Shown here piece by piece: positions 14,509 to 22,132 of a stretch of 44,965 nt of DNA. This stretch comes from a virus: IMG/VR virus record IMGVR_UViG_3300043445_000096, positions 1-44,965 of that record. One strand, written 5' to 3'. Under the pieces are notes generated by a model. It was given only the letters and a program-made list of their open reading frames with translations. It had not been told where the DNA came from and ran no database searches. The translations under genes were made by a program, and so were the position numbers. Within the stretch, counting starts at the first letter, position 1, and each line of letters opens with the position of its first letter.

Positions 14509-14540
14509 GGCCGCCATCTCCCCCCAGATGGCGGCCTTTT
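14509..14540 (+). terminator. Intrinsic terminator ending the early operon
   Basis: A perfect 11-bp stem GGCCGCCATCT / AGATGGCGGCC with a C6-7 loop is followed directly by TTTT. It separates the early/antirepressor block from the late block; the late gene start at 14,543 lies only 2 bases after the T-run. Confidence 0.85.
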
Positions 14541-14542
14541 CC

Positions 14543-15037
14543 ATGCGGTCTATCCGGTACCTGCGCGGCACGATCATCGCCCCCGCCCTGGCGCGGGTCG
14601 CGGCCGTGCCCGGCATGGCGGCCTTCGCCAGCGAAGGCGCCATCGACCTGGTCCTTGGGACCGGGGCGGTGGAAAGCGGATACCGCGACATCCGCCAGCA
14701 CCCGACCGGCCCCGCCATCGGCTGGTGGCAGATCGAGCCCGCCACCCATGACGACATCTGGGACCGGTTCCTGGCCCACCGGCCGCCCCTGCGGGCGGCG
14801 GTGCAGGCGCTGCTGATCCCCGACATGCCGCGCCATGACCAGCTGGCGGCCAATGCCTATTACGGGGCCGTCATGGCGCGCCTGGTCTACTGGCGTTCGC
14901 CGCTGCCGGTGCCGCCCCAGGGCAATGTCCTGGCGGCCGCGGCCCTGTGGAAGCAGGTCTACAACACCCCCCTGGGCGCCGGGACCCCGGCCAAATACGC
15001 CCAAGCCTGGAACGCCATCATCGCCAACCGTCTGTAG
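14543..15037 (+). CDS. Lysozyme-like endolysin (transglycosylase fold)
   Basis: The protein has 164 aa. The likely catalytic Glu44 lies in GTGAVESGYRDIRQ, followed by GWWQIEPATHDDIW, the arrangement of lysozyme/SLT-type muramidases that cut the glycan strands of peptidoglycan. The C-terminal half is helical (YYGAVMARLVYWRS). The first 25 residues are hydrophobic and basic and may act as a signal-anchor. The start is uncertain: ATG 14,543 comes right after the terminator T-run and has no clear ribosome site, while ATG 14,528 lies inside the stem. It heads the late operon, next to the holin-like gene. Confidence 0.7.
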   Translation: MRSIRYLRGTIIAPALARVAAVPGMAAFASEGAIDLVLGTGAVESGYRDIRQHPTGPAIGWWQIEPATHDDIWDRFLAHRPPLRAAVQALLIPDMPRHDQLAANAYYGAVMARLVYWRSPLPVPPQGNVLAAAALWKQVYNTPLGAGTPAKYAQAWNAIIANRL

Positions 15038-15047
15038 GAGGCCCGCC

Positions 15048-15701
15048 ATGGCGGATGCCACGCCCAAACCGTTTTTCCTGTCGCGGACCTTCGCCGGGTT
15101 GCTGGTGGTCCTGCTGGCCCAGCTGCTGGAGCGCGCGCTGGGTGTGACGCTGACCGATGCGGAGGTGGCGGAGGTCACCGGCATCGTGTTGGACCTGTTC
15201 ACCGCGCTCGGACTGGGTATCGCCGCCTATGGCCGGGTCAAGGCCCGGCAGCCGATCGGCAGCGGGTTGCCCGTCCCGCGGCGCGACATGCTGCCGCTGT
15301 TCTTCGCGCCCTTCGCCCTGGTCCTGGTCCTTCTCGGCGGGCCGGTCGGCTGCGCCGCAACCGCCGTTACCCGGTCCGCGGTGGAGGGCGGGGCGGTAAC
15401 GCCGGCGCAGGCCCTGTATGCCGTCACGGCCGACTACCACGCGGCCCAGCTGGCCGTGCTGCCCCTGCTGGAGGCCGACGTGCTGCCCTCGGCCGTCAAG
15501 GCGGAGGTCAAGCGGCTGGACGCGGAGGCCTACAAGAACCTGCTGCATGTGCGGACCGCCCTGTTGGCGGCCGAATGGGCGGTGGACAAGCCGGGGGAGG
15601 TGGACCGCTACCTGGCCATGGCCCGCGCCGCGGTGGACGCCTTCGGCTGGTACATCGCCGATTCCGCCACCCCCGCCGCCGGCAAGGACGCCCCCCGATG
15701 A
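15048..15701 (+). CDS. Holin-like membrane protein with internal lipobox (possible fused spanin)
   Basis: The protein has 217 aa with TAGGAGG before the ATG. The N-terminal part (1-65) has one hydrophobic segment at about 14-30 and a second at 45-62 around an acidic loop, like small phage holins. Residues 81-102 read as a signal sequence ending in a lipobox-like GGPVGC, with Cys102 and a Met at 81 (ATG 15,288) available as an internal start. The remaining about 115 residues are a helical, soluble domain. The gene may encode a holin and, from the internal start, an outer-membrane lipoprotein similar to an o-spanin. That split reading is inference. Confidence 0.55.
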   Translation: MADATPKPFFLSRTFAGLLVVLLAQLLERALGVTLTDAEVAEVTGIVLDLFTALGLGIAAYGRVKARQPIGSGLPVPRRDMLPLFFAPFALVLVLLGGPVGCAATAVTRSAVEGGAVTPAQALYAVTADYHAAQLAVLPLLEADVLPSAVKAEVKRLDAEAYKNLLHVRTALLAAEWAVDKPGEVDRYLAMARAAVDAFGWYIADSATPAAGKDAPR

Positions 15702-15898
15702 ACCCGACCAGCATCGCCCGGGCCCTGCACCTGGGCCTGACCATCGCCGAAGCCGCCGCCGCGGGCGTCGCCGCCGCACAGGAGGGCCGCCGCCTGGTGC
15801 AGTCCCTGGCCGCCCAGGGACGCGACCCGACACCGGAGGAGTGGCAGCAGCTCCAGGCCGCCCTGGCCGACGCGCACCGCCGCATCCAGGACGCTTGA
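15698..15898 (+). CDS. Small helical lysis-region protein
   Basis: The protein has 66 aa, Ala-rich, with a first helix LHLGLTIAEAAAAGVAAAQEG and an amphipathic second helix (EEWQQLQAALADAHRRIQDA). ATGA overlap with the preceding gene, and 1 bp before the DUF2730 gene. A role in lysis timing is possible from position only. Confidence 0.6.
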   Translation: MNPTSIARALHLGLTIAEAAAAGVAAAQEGRRLVQSLAAQGRDPTPEEWQQLQAALADAHRRIQDA

Positions 15899-15899
15899 G

Positions 15900-16313
15900 A
15901 TGCTGGCCTGGATCGAGAAGATCGGCCCGCTCCTGGGGCTGCTGGGCCTGGTGGGTCCGCTGTTCCTGTGGCTGTTCGCCCCGCGCCTGGCCCGGCACGA
16001 AGATGTTGCCGTGGCCGTGCAGGCTGAGCGGGAGGAGCGGGAAAGGCGGATTGGGCAGCTGGAGACGAACCAAGCCGCGATCACGGCCCGGCTGGCGGAG
16101 CTGCACCGGGACCACGAGGTGCTTCAGGAACGCCTGCGCCACATGCCGACACAGGACGGCCTGAACGCCGTGGTCAATCGACTGGAGCGCCTGACCGGCG
16201 TCCTGGAGGCCGAACTGGGCGGCCTTCACCGGCTGCGCGACGCGGTCGCCAGGCACGATGACATCATCGCCGATGCCGCCCGGGCATCAGCCGCCGAAAG
16301 GATCATCCGATGA
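15900..16313 (+). CDS. DUF2730 family protein (Mu gp25-like)
   Basis: The protein has 137 aa. One N-terminal membrane helix (about 7-27, GPLLGLLGLVGPLFLWLF) is followed by a long coiled coil (40-125) rich in Glu, Arg and Leu. This is the DUF2730 form, in the same place between lysis and terminase genes in Mu. An i-spanin-like role (inner-membrane anchor plus periplasmic coiled coil) fits the topology but is not proven for the family. It overlaps the next gene by ATGA. Confidence 0.75.
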   Translation: MLAWIEKIGPLLGLLGLVGPLFLWLFAPRLARHEDVAVAVQAEREERERRIGQLETNQAAITARLAELHRDHEVLQERLRHMPTQDGLNAVVNRLERLTGVLEAELGGLHRLRDAVARHDDIIADAARASAAERIIR

Positions 16314-16684
16314 ACCTGGAAGACATGGCCACGCCCTGGACGCAGCACCTGCGTCTGGCTTTGCTGCGGGCGCTGGCCAGCGGGGACGAGTGCCCGGGCG
16401 CCAAGGGGCATGAGAGTCTGCTGACCGACCTGGTCAACGCCGTGCACATCGCAGCCGAGCGCCCGCAGGTCCGCGATCAGCTGCTGTGGCTGCACAAGGA
16501 GGCCCTGGTGGCGGCCGACATCGTGTCGGGGGCCGTGGTGGCGACGCTGCTGCCCGGCGGCCGGGATGTGGCCGAGGGCCGGAGGGTCCATACGGGCGTG
16601 AAGCAGCCGAACATGGCCGACAGCCTGAAGAGCCTGACGACACTCCAGGCCGCCCTGCTGAAGCCCCTCCGTCCGGCGGACTGA
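16310..16684 (+). CDS. Winged-helix-like protein (Mu gp26-position)
   Basis: The protein has 124 aa, predicted winged helix: HLRLALLRALASGD, ESLLTDLVNAVHIAAERPQVRDQLLWLHKEALV, then short strands. Proteins like this lie between DUF2730 and the terminase genes in Mu-like phages, and may bind DNA for packaging. ATGA overlap with the gene before and 3 bp to the next. Confidence 0.65.
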   Translation: MNLEDMATPWTQHLRLALLRALASGDECPGAKGHESLLTDLVNAVHIAAERPQVRDQLLWLHKEALVAADIVSGAVVATLLPGGRDVAEGRRVHTGVKQPNMADSLKSLTTLQAALLKPLRPAD

Positions 16685-16687
16685 GCC

Positions 16688-17188
16688 ATGGCCCACACGC
16701 CTGAGAAGCGCGACGCCCTCCGCCGCCGCTACGTCTACGACCGGATGGATCTGGCCCAGGCGGCAGAGACCGAGGGGGTCGGCTATGCGACGGCAAGGCG
16801 CTGGAAGGCGGCGGCCGAGGACGCGGGCGACGACTGGGAGCGCGCGCGTTCGGTGGTGCGGCTGACCAGCGAGGGCCAGGCCAACCTCGGGCAGATAATG
16901 CTGGAAGACTACATGACCCTGCACGCCGCCACGGTGCAGGGGCTGATGGCGGCCCAGGACGTAGACCCCTTGGACAAGGCCGAGGCGATGTCGCGCCTTG
17001 CCGACGCGATGAACAAGACGATGAGCGCGGTGGCCAAGGCAGCGCCGCAGCTGAACAAGCAGGCGATCGCGGCCGATGTGCTGCACCGGCTGGTCAAGTT
17101 TGCGAAAGCGCACCACCGTGACAGCCTGCCCATTCTGGCAGCCCTGCTGGAGCCGTTCGGCGATTACCTCGCGAAGGAGCTGCGCTGA
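16688..17188 (+). CDS. DUF1804 family protein, probable small terminase
   Basis: The protein has 166 aa. The start matches DUF1804 well: HTPEKRDALRRRYVYDRMDL, then a helix-turn-helix GVGYATARRWK, AGDDWERAR, and a C-terminal helical part. In B3-like phages this gene lies immediately before the large terminase and is taken to be the DNA-recognising small subunit. The family assignment is from pattern; the packaging role is from position. The stop shares its last base with the terminase ATG. Confidence 0.8.
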   Translation: MAHTPEKRDALRRRYVYDRMDLAQAAETEGVGYATARRWKAAAEDAGDDWERARSVVRLTSEGQANLGQIMLEDYMTLHAATVQGLMAAQDVDPLDKAEAMSRLADAMNKTMSAVAKAAPQLNKQAIAADVLHRLVKFAKAHHRDSLPILAALLEPFGDYLAKELR

Positions 17189-18996
17189 TGGCCGCCCCCT
17201 TCGGCCTGGACGAACCCCTTGATGATGAGGTCGATGGCTGGGTGCTGCGGCCGCAAGGCTATGCCTGGGCCGACCTCCAGAAGGAGCTGAAGGAGCTGGG
17301 CTCCTCCATCCGCCAGACAATTGAGGCGGAGGTGACGGGCCTGGACGACGGGAAGTCTGCCATCGAGGAGCGCCGCGCCAAGGCCCTGGCGCCGGATGGG
17401 TTCCGGTTCTTCTGCGAGACCTACTTCCCCCACTACATCCGGGATCCGGACAAGCCCTCCCACTTGCACCTCTACCTCTACGATCGGCTGCCGGCGATCG
17501 CCAACGGCCCGGGCGGAATCAACCAGGTCATCAAGGCGCCCCGGGGCGAGGCGAAGTCGACCTACTGCTCCCAGCTCTATGTCCTGTGGTGCTTCGCGCG
17601 AAAGATCCGGCGCTACGTCATCGTCGTCATGGATGTCTTCGCCCAGGCCTGCGGGATGATCGAGTCCATCAAGGCGGAGCTGGAGGCGAACCCGCGGCTG
17701 CGCCTAGACTTCCCGGAGCTTTGCGGCAAGACCAAGCTGTGGCGCGAGGGCGAGGCGATCACGGCCAATGGCTGCAAGTTTGAGGGCGTGGGCGGCGGGA
17801 TGAAGCTGCGCGGCCGGCGCCAGGGCGCGCGCCGGCCCGACTTGGTCGTGCTGGACGATCTGGAGAACGACGAGAACGTCCAGTCGAAGGAGCTGCGCGA
17901 TAAGCTGGACAAGTGGATCGATCGAGCGGTCCTGAACCTGGGTGACGCCGCCGGTCGGCTGGACGTCGTCTATGTAGGGACCGTGCTGCACCCCGACGCC
18001 GTGATCGTCCGCAAGGCCAAGAACCCCATGTGGCGGTCGGCGCACTTCAAGTCGTTCCGGAAATGGCCTGACCGCATGGATCTGTGGGACCGGTACGAGG
18101 AGATCGTGCGGTCGGCCGATCCTGGCGACGACACCGACAAGGACCGGGCCCAGGTGGAGGCCGACGCTTTCTACCAGGCGAACCGGGAGGAGATGGAGCG
18201 CGGCGCAGTGGTCAGCTGGCCGGGCGTGCGCACCGTCCTCGTCCTGATGAAGCTGCGCATCAAGATCGGCACCCGGTCCTTCAACAGCGAGCAGCAGAAC
18301 GAGCCGAACGACAATGAGGATGCGCCCTTCCAGAACCTGACGTTCTGGGTCGTGCGCCTGGCCGAGTGGATCTTCGGCGCCGCCTGCGACCCCTCCCTCG
18401 GCAAGGAAAGCAAGAAGTCGGACCCCAGCGCGCTGATCGTCCTGGGCCTGAACCGGGAGACCGGAATCGTCGACGTCGTCGAGGCGGCGATCCGGCGCCG
18501 GGTGCCGGACATCATCATCAGCGACATCATCGACCTGCAGCGGCAGTACCGGTGCCTGATGTGGGGGATCGAGGCGGTCCAGTTCCAAGCGTTCCTGTTC
18601 AGCGAGCTGATCAAGCGATCCGCGATTGCGGGGGTGCCGGTGCCGGCGGTCGAGCTGCTGCATCAGTACCCCAAGGATCTCCGGATCATGAGCCTTCAGC
18701 CGCATGTGAAGCACGGGCTGCTCCGCTTCCACCCGGGGCATACCGCGCTGCGCGAGCAGCTGGAGCAGTACCCGCTGGCGGACCATGACGACGGCCCGGA
18801 TGCGCTGGAGATGGCGTGGCGTGTGGTGGGGATGCTGCGCGGCGGGCGGGACATCCTTGTCGGGGGTACCCGTGCATTGACGGGACAGGCCGGGCGCTTC
18901 GCCGAGTCCGGGCGGTCGGAGCGCGGCATGGGCTTCGGCGCGGACGAGGATCCCGTCACCGGGTGGACCCGGGACATCGACGGCTTCATCAGGTAG
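17188..18996 (+). CDS. Large terminase subunit (TerL)
   Basis: This 602-aa packaging motor has an N-terminal ATPase and C-terminal RNase H-like nuclease. APRGEAKST at 117-125 is the Walker A variant and LVVLDDLE at 219-226 the Walker B with catalytic acid. In the nuclease half, Asp401 (GAACDPSLG) and the DHDDGPDAL acidic cluster near 532-540 are the likely metal ligands. It pumps phage DNA into the prohead and makes the headful cut, in transposable phages also taking flanking host DNA. The last 55 residues are Gly-rich and disordered. It is preceded by DUF1804 and followed by the portal after 12 bp. Confidence 0.9.
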   Translation: MAAPFGLDEPLDDEVDGWVLRPQGYAWADLQKELKELGSSIRQTIEAEVTGLDDGKSAIEERRAKALAPDGFRFFCETYFPHYIRDPDKPSHLHLYLYDRLPAIANGPGGINQVIKAPRGEAKSTYCSQLYVLWCFARKIRRYVIVVMDVFAQACGMIESIKAELEANPRLRLDFPELCGKTKLWREGEAITANGCKFEGVGGGMKLRGRRQGARRPDLVVLDDLENDENVQSKELRDKLDKWIDRAVLNLGDAAGRLDVVYVGTVLHPDAVIVRKAKNPMWRSAHFKSFRKWPDRMDLWDRYEEIVRSADPGDDTDKDRAQVEADAFYQANREEMERGAVVSWPGVRTVLVLMKLRIKIGTRSFNSEQQNEPNDNEDAPFQNLTFWVVRLAEWIFGAACDPSLGKESKKSDPSALIVLGLNRETGIVDVVEAAIRRRVPDIIISDIIDLQRQYRCLMWGIEAVQFQAFLFSELIKRSAIAGVPVPAVELLHQYPKDLRIMSLQPHVKHGLLRFHPGHTALREQLEQYPLADHDDGPDALEMAWRVVGMLRGGRDILVGGTRALTGQAGRFAESGRSERGMGFGADEDPVTGWTRDIDGFIR

Positions 18997-19008
18997 GCGG
19001 GCAGCGAC

Positions 19009-20520
19009 ATGGCAAGAACATCAGCCATCTTCACGGAATTCGCGGGCATCGCCGATGGCCGCGACATCACCCGCGGCTTCATCCCGGCGCAATCCCTGGA
19101 GCCGCAGGACGCCATCCTGCTGGCCAAGGGCGGGGACTATCGGACCTATGAATGGGTGCTGCAGGACGACCAGGTCCAGAGCTGCCTGCAGCAGCGACGC
19201 CTGGCGGTCGTTGCCTGCGAATGGGAGGTGGAGCCGGGGGGGCCGTCCCGTCGCGACCGCAAGGCGGCGGAGAGCCTGAAAGCCCAGCTGGCAGCGATCG
19301 AGTGGGACCGCACGACAGCCAAGATGCATTACGGCGTCTTCTACGGCTATGCGGTCGGCGAATGCATCTGGGCGCGCGACGGCGCGGAGATCGTGCTGGA
19401 TCGGATCAAGGTCCGGAAGCAGCGCCGCTTCCGCTTCGACGACCAGGGCCGTCTGCGCCTGCGTCTGCCGGACCATCCCTTCGACGGGGTGCCGGTACCG
19501 GATCGGAAGTTCTGGTGGTTCAACACTGGCGCCGACAACGACGATGACCCGTACGGCCTTGGCCTGGCGCACTGGCTGTACTGGCCTGTCTTCTTCAAGC
19601 GCAATGGCATCAAGCTCTGGCTGCGCTTCCTGGACAAGTTCAGCACACCCACCGTGGTCGGCAAGCACCCCCAGGGCATGTCCGAGGCGGAGCGGCAGGA
19701 GCTGCTGCGGACGGCGATGTCCGTCAGCTCGGCCTCGGCCGTCGTCGTCCCGCAGGATACAGTCCTGGAACTGCTGGAGGCGACCCGCAGCGGGTCTGTG
19801 GACGCCGGATCCTTCCATCAGTCCATGGATGCGGCGATCGCCAAGATCATCCTGTCCCAGACGATGACCACCGACAACGGATCATCGCGCTCGCAGGCTG
19901 AGGTCCACGCAGGCGTGGCCAAGGATGTCATAAAGTCGGATGCCGACCTCCTGTGCCAGAGCTTCAACGCCGGTCCCGCGCGTTGGCTGACCGAGTGGAA
20001 CTACCCCGGCGCTGCCCCACCCCGGGTATGGCGCCGGAACGATGACGAACCGGACCTGAAGCCGCAGGCAGACCGCGATGCCGTGCTGTTCGCGATGGGG
20101 TACAAGCCGACCCCGGATTACATCCGGACAACCTACGGCGACGGGTTCGAGCCGCGCGAGACGGGCTCTCGCCCGCCGGCTCAGGCCCCCCTTGGACCGG
20201 GGGCAGATCAGCCGGCGGCTGTTGCCACTGGGGACGATGGGCGGGCCGATCCGTCATTTGCCGAGCCGGAGGAGACCGCTGTCCGGATCATCGCCGAGAA
20301 GCTGGCCGCCGTGGCGGACACGCAGATCGAGGTGATGGTGGCGGCCGTGCGCGCGGCCCTGGATGAGGTCGAGCGCATCGAGGATCTGCCGGAACGGCTG
20401 TTGGCCCTGTTGGAGGGTGTGGACACCAACGGGCTTGGGCAGGTCCTTGCCGACGCTCTGGTCCTGGCCGAGCTGGCAGGGCGCGGGGAGGTGATGGACC
20501 AGACCCGGGGGACGCCGTGA
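19009..20520 (+). CDS. Portal protein (DUF935, Mu gp29-like)
   Basis: The protein has 503 aa. Features of the DUF935 portal family are visible: SLEPQDAILLAKGGDYRTYEW near the start, DDQVQSCLQQRRLAVVACEWEVEPGG, HYGVFYGYAVGECIW, and WWFNTGADNDDDPYGLGLAHWLYWPVFFKRNGIKLW. The portal is the 12-fold ring through which DNA enters and leaves the head. The C-terminal 120 residues are acidic and helical. It overlaps the gpF-like gene by GTGA. Confidence 0.92.
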   Translation: MARTSAIFTEFAGIADGRDITRGFIPAQSLEPQDAILLAKGGDYRTYEWVLQDDQVQSCLQQRRLAVVACEWEVEPGGPSRRDRKAAESLKAQLAAIEWDRTTAKMHYGVFYGYAVGECIWARDGAEIVLDRIKVRKQRRFRFDDQGRLRLRLPDHPFDGVPVPDRKFWWFNTGADNDDDPYGLGLAHWLYWPVFFKRNGIKLWLRFLDKFSTPTVVGKHPQGMSEAERQELLRTAMSVSSASAVVVPQDTVLELLEATRSGSVDAGSFHQSMDAAIAKIILSQTMTTDNGSSRSQAEVHAGVAKDVIKSDADLLCQSFNAGPARWLTEWNYPGAAPPRVWRRNDDEPDLKPQADRDAVLFAMGYKPTPDYIRTTYGDGFEPRETGSRPPAQAPLGPGADQPAAVATGDDGRADPSFAEPEETAVRIIAEKLAAVADTQIEVMVAAVRAALDEVERIEDLPERLLALLEGVDTNGLGQVLADALVLAELAGRGEVMDQTRGTP

Positions 20521-21797
20521 CGGTCGAATGGGGCAGCCTTTCCTTCGCGGAGGCCATCGACTACCTGCGGCAGAAGGTGAACCTGCCCACCGAGCGCTGG
20601 ACCGATCTGCGCGAAGGACAGCACGCCCGCGCCTTCACCATCGCAGGTGCCACCCGGGACGAGCTTTTGGCCGATTTCCGGGCGACCGTCGAGCGTGTGG
20701 TCCGGGGAGAGCTGACGCTGGAGGACTTCCGCAAGGAGTTCGACCGGATCGTCGCGGCCCATGGCTGGACCTACAAGGGTGGGCGCGGGTGGCGCAGCAA
20801 GGTGATCTACGAGACGAACCTGAACACCGCCTACCAGGCCGGCCGGTACAAGCAGATGACCGACCCCGACGTCCTGGCTGTCCGACCGTTCTGGCAGTAC
20901 GACCATTCTGACTGGGTGCGACACCCGCGGCTGCAGCACAAGGCATGGGACGGCATGGTGCTGCACTGGGACGATCCGTTCTGGGATACCCACTATCCGC
21001 CGAACGGCTGGGGGTGCCAGTGCAGGATCCAGCCGCTGAGCGCACGCGAGCTGGCCGCCCTGGGCAAGGACGGGCCCGACCCGTCACCGCCGGTGAAGGA
21101 AGTGGCGCACCGGCTGCGCACCTCCAGCGGCGATGTGACGGTCAGGGTGCCGGAGGGGCTGGACCCCGGTTGGGCCTACAATGTCGGCGAAGCCGCCTGG
21201 GGCCGGCCGGAGCATGCCAAGCGGATCGTCGACGGGAACGAGTCCGTCTGGGAGCCGCTGCCCACCTGGGGCCAGGTGGACGTTGATCCCGCGACGCTGC
21301 CCCGGGTGCCCGCCGACCTTCCGGTGGCGAGGCTGGGGCCCACTGCCCGAGAGGGAGACGAGATCGCGCTGCGGGGAAACCTGCGGGCCGCGATCGGCGG
21401 CGATGAGGCGGTGTTCGTCGATCCGACCGGCACGCACATCCGGCTGACCCAAGCCATCGCCGACCACGTGTTGGAGGCGCCGAAGCGTTGGACCGGGCGG
21501 GATGCCTGGTGGCCCTTCATGCCCGAGACGATAGCCGATCCGGCGGAGGTCTGGGTCGAGTTCAGCCGAAACCGGGAGACCGGCCGCATCGGACTGGTCC
21601 GCCGCTACGTCAAGCTGGTGACAGTGGGGAAGGACAAGTCCATACCCGTGATCGTCCATGCCGAGGGAGGCTTCTGGATCGGTGTCACCGCGTTCTTCGG
21701 GAAGGCCGACTACCTGGCCAAGCTGCGGCGGGGCCGCCTGGTCTGGCGCCGCGGGGACCTGCGGACAAGGGCAGCGGGACCCGTGGCTGTGGGCTAG
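20517..21797 (+). CDS. gpF-like head morphogenesis protein with C-terminal PBECR2-like nuclease domain
   Basis: The protein has 426 aa from a GTG start. Residues 60-175 form the Mu F-like/SPP1 gp7-type minor head domain, with RSKVIYETNLNTAYQAGRY and HYPPNGWGCQCR at the zinc-like end. Residues about 280-412 resemble the PBECR2 nuclease domain of the barnase-EndoU-colicin-RelE group: VFVDPTGTHIRLTQ, a WWPFMPETIADPAEVW block, then VRRYVKLV...IPVIVHAEGGFW. Minor head proteins of this type are packaged in the virion, so the nuclease-like tail could be ejected with DNA. That is inference; catalytic residues cannot be assigned from sequence alone. Confidence 0.85.
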   Translation: MTVEWGSLSFAEAIDYLRQKVNLPTERWTDLREGQHARAFTIAGATRDELLADFRATVERVVRGELTLEDFRKEFDRIVAAHGWTYKGGRGWRSKVIYETNLNTAYQAGRYKQMTDPDVLAVRPFWQYDHSDWVRHPRLQHKAWDGMVLHWDDPFWDTHYPPNGWGCQCRIQPLSARELAALGKDGPDPSPPVKEVAHRLRTSSGDVTVRVPEGLDPGWAYNVGEAAWGRPEHAKRIVDGNESVWEPLPTWGQVDVDPATLPRVPADLPVARLGPTAREGDEIALRGNLRAAIGGDEAVFVDPTGTHIRLTQAIADHVLEAPKRWTGRDAWWPFMPETIADPAEVWVEFSRNRETGRIGLVRRYVKLVTVGKDKSIPVIVHAEGGFWIGVTAFFGKADYLAKLRRGRLVWRRGDLRTRAAGPVAVG

Positions 21798-22132
21798 CGT
21801 CGCCCGCATGCGCGCCCCCGCTCGGGGGCCGGTCATCGGCATGCGGACCTACCGTCCCCCTGCATGTCCAATATGGCCCCATATCCCGCCGTCGGCAAGA
21901 AGGCCCATCAGACGGCCGCTGAATGGGGGCAGCGGTGGGAGCCCCGGAGAAGTACCCCCAAGGTGCCCCACCCCTATCCAGGGGGCGTTACCGGTGCGTT
22001 ACCGGCGCTATCGTTCGGCCCGCCCGGAAACGTCCCGCGGAGTGGCCTTCCACCCCTCCGCTCCGGGGGGGTAACCCGTGGCATGGGATGGTTCATTCTG
22101 CCGGCCTGATCCAACCGAGGCCGTGCCGAGAC
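21798..22132 (+). other. Non-coding gap between gpF and protease genes
   Basis: This 335-bp stretch has no convincing gene. An 81-codon frame (21,864-22,109) has poor coding character and no ribosome site. It contains a CCCCCG/CGGGGG hairpin near 21,816-21,829, two GCGTTACCGG words at 21,986-22,006 and a GGGGGGTAACCCG at 22,066-22,078. In an otherwise packed late operon it may hold a promoter or a processing site for the capsid genes, or be the remnant of a lost gene. Confidence 0.5.

Noticed and set aside
21864-22109. 81-codon frame in the gap before the protease gene
   Set aside because: No ribosome site, unusual residue composition and overlap with palindromic, repeat-like DNA.
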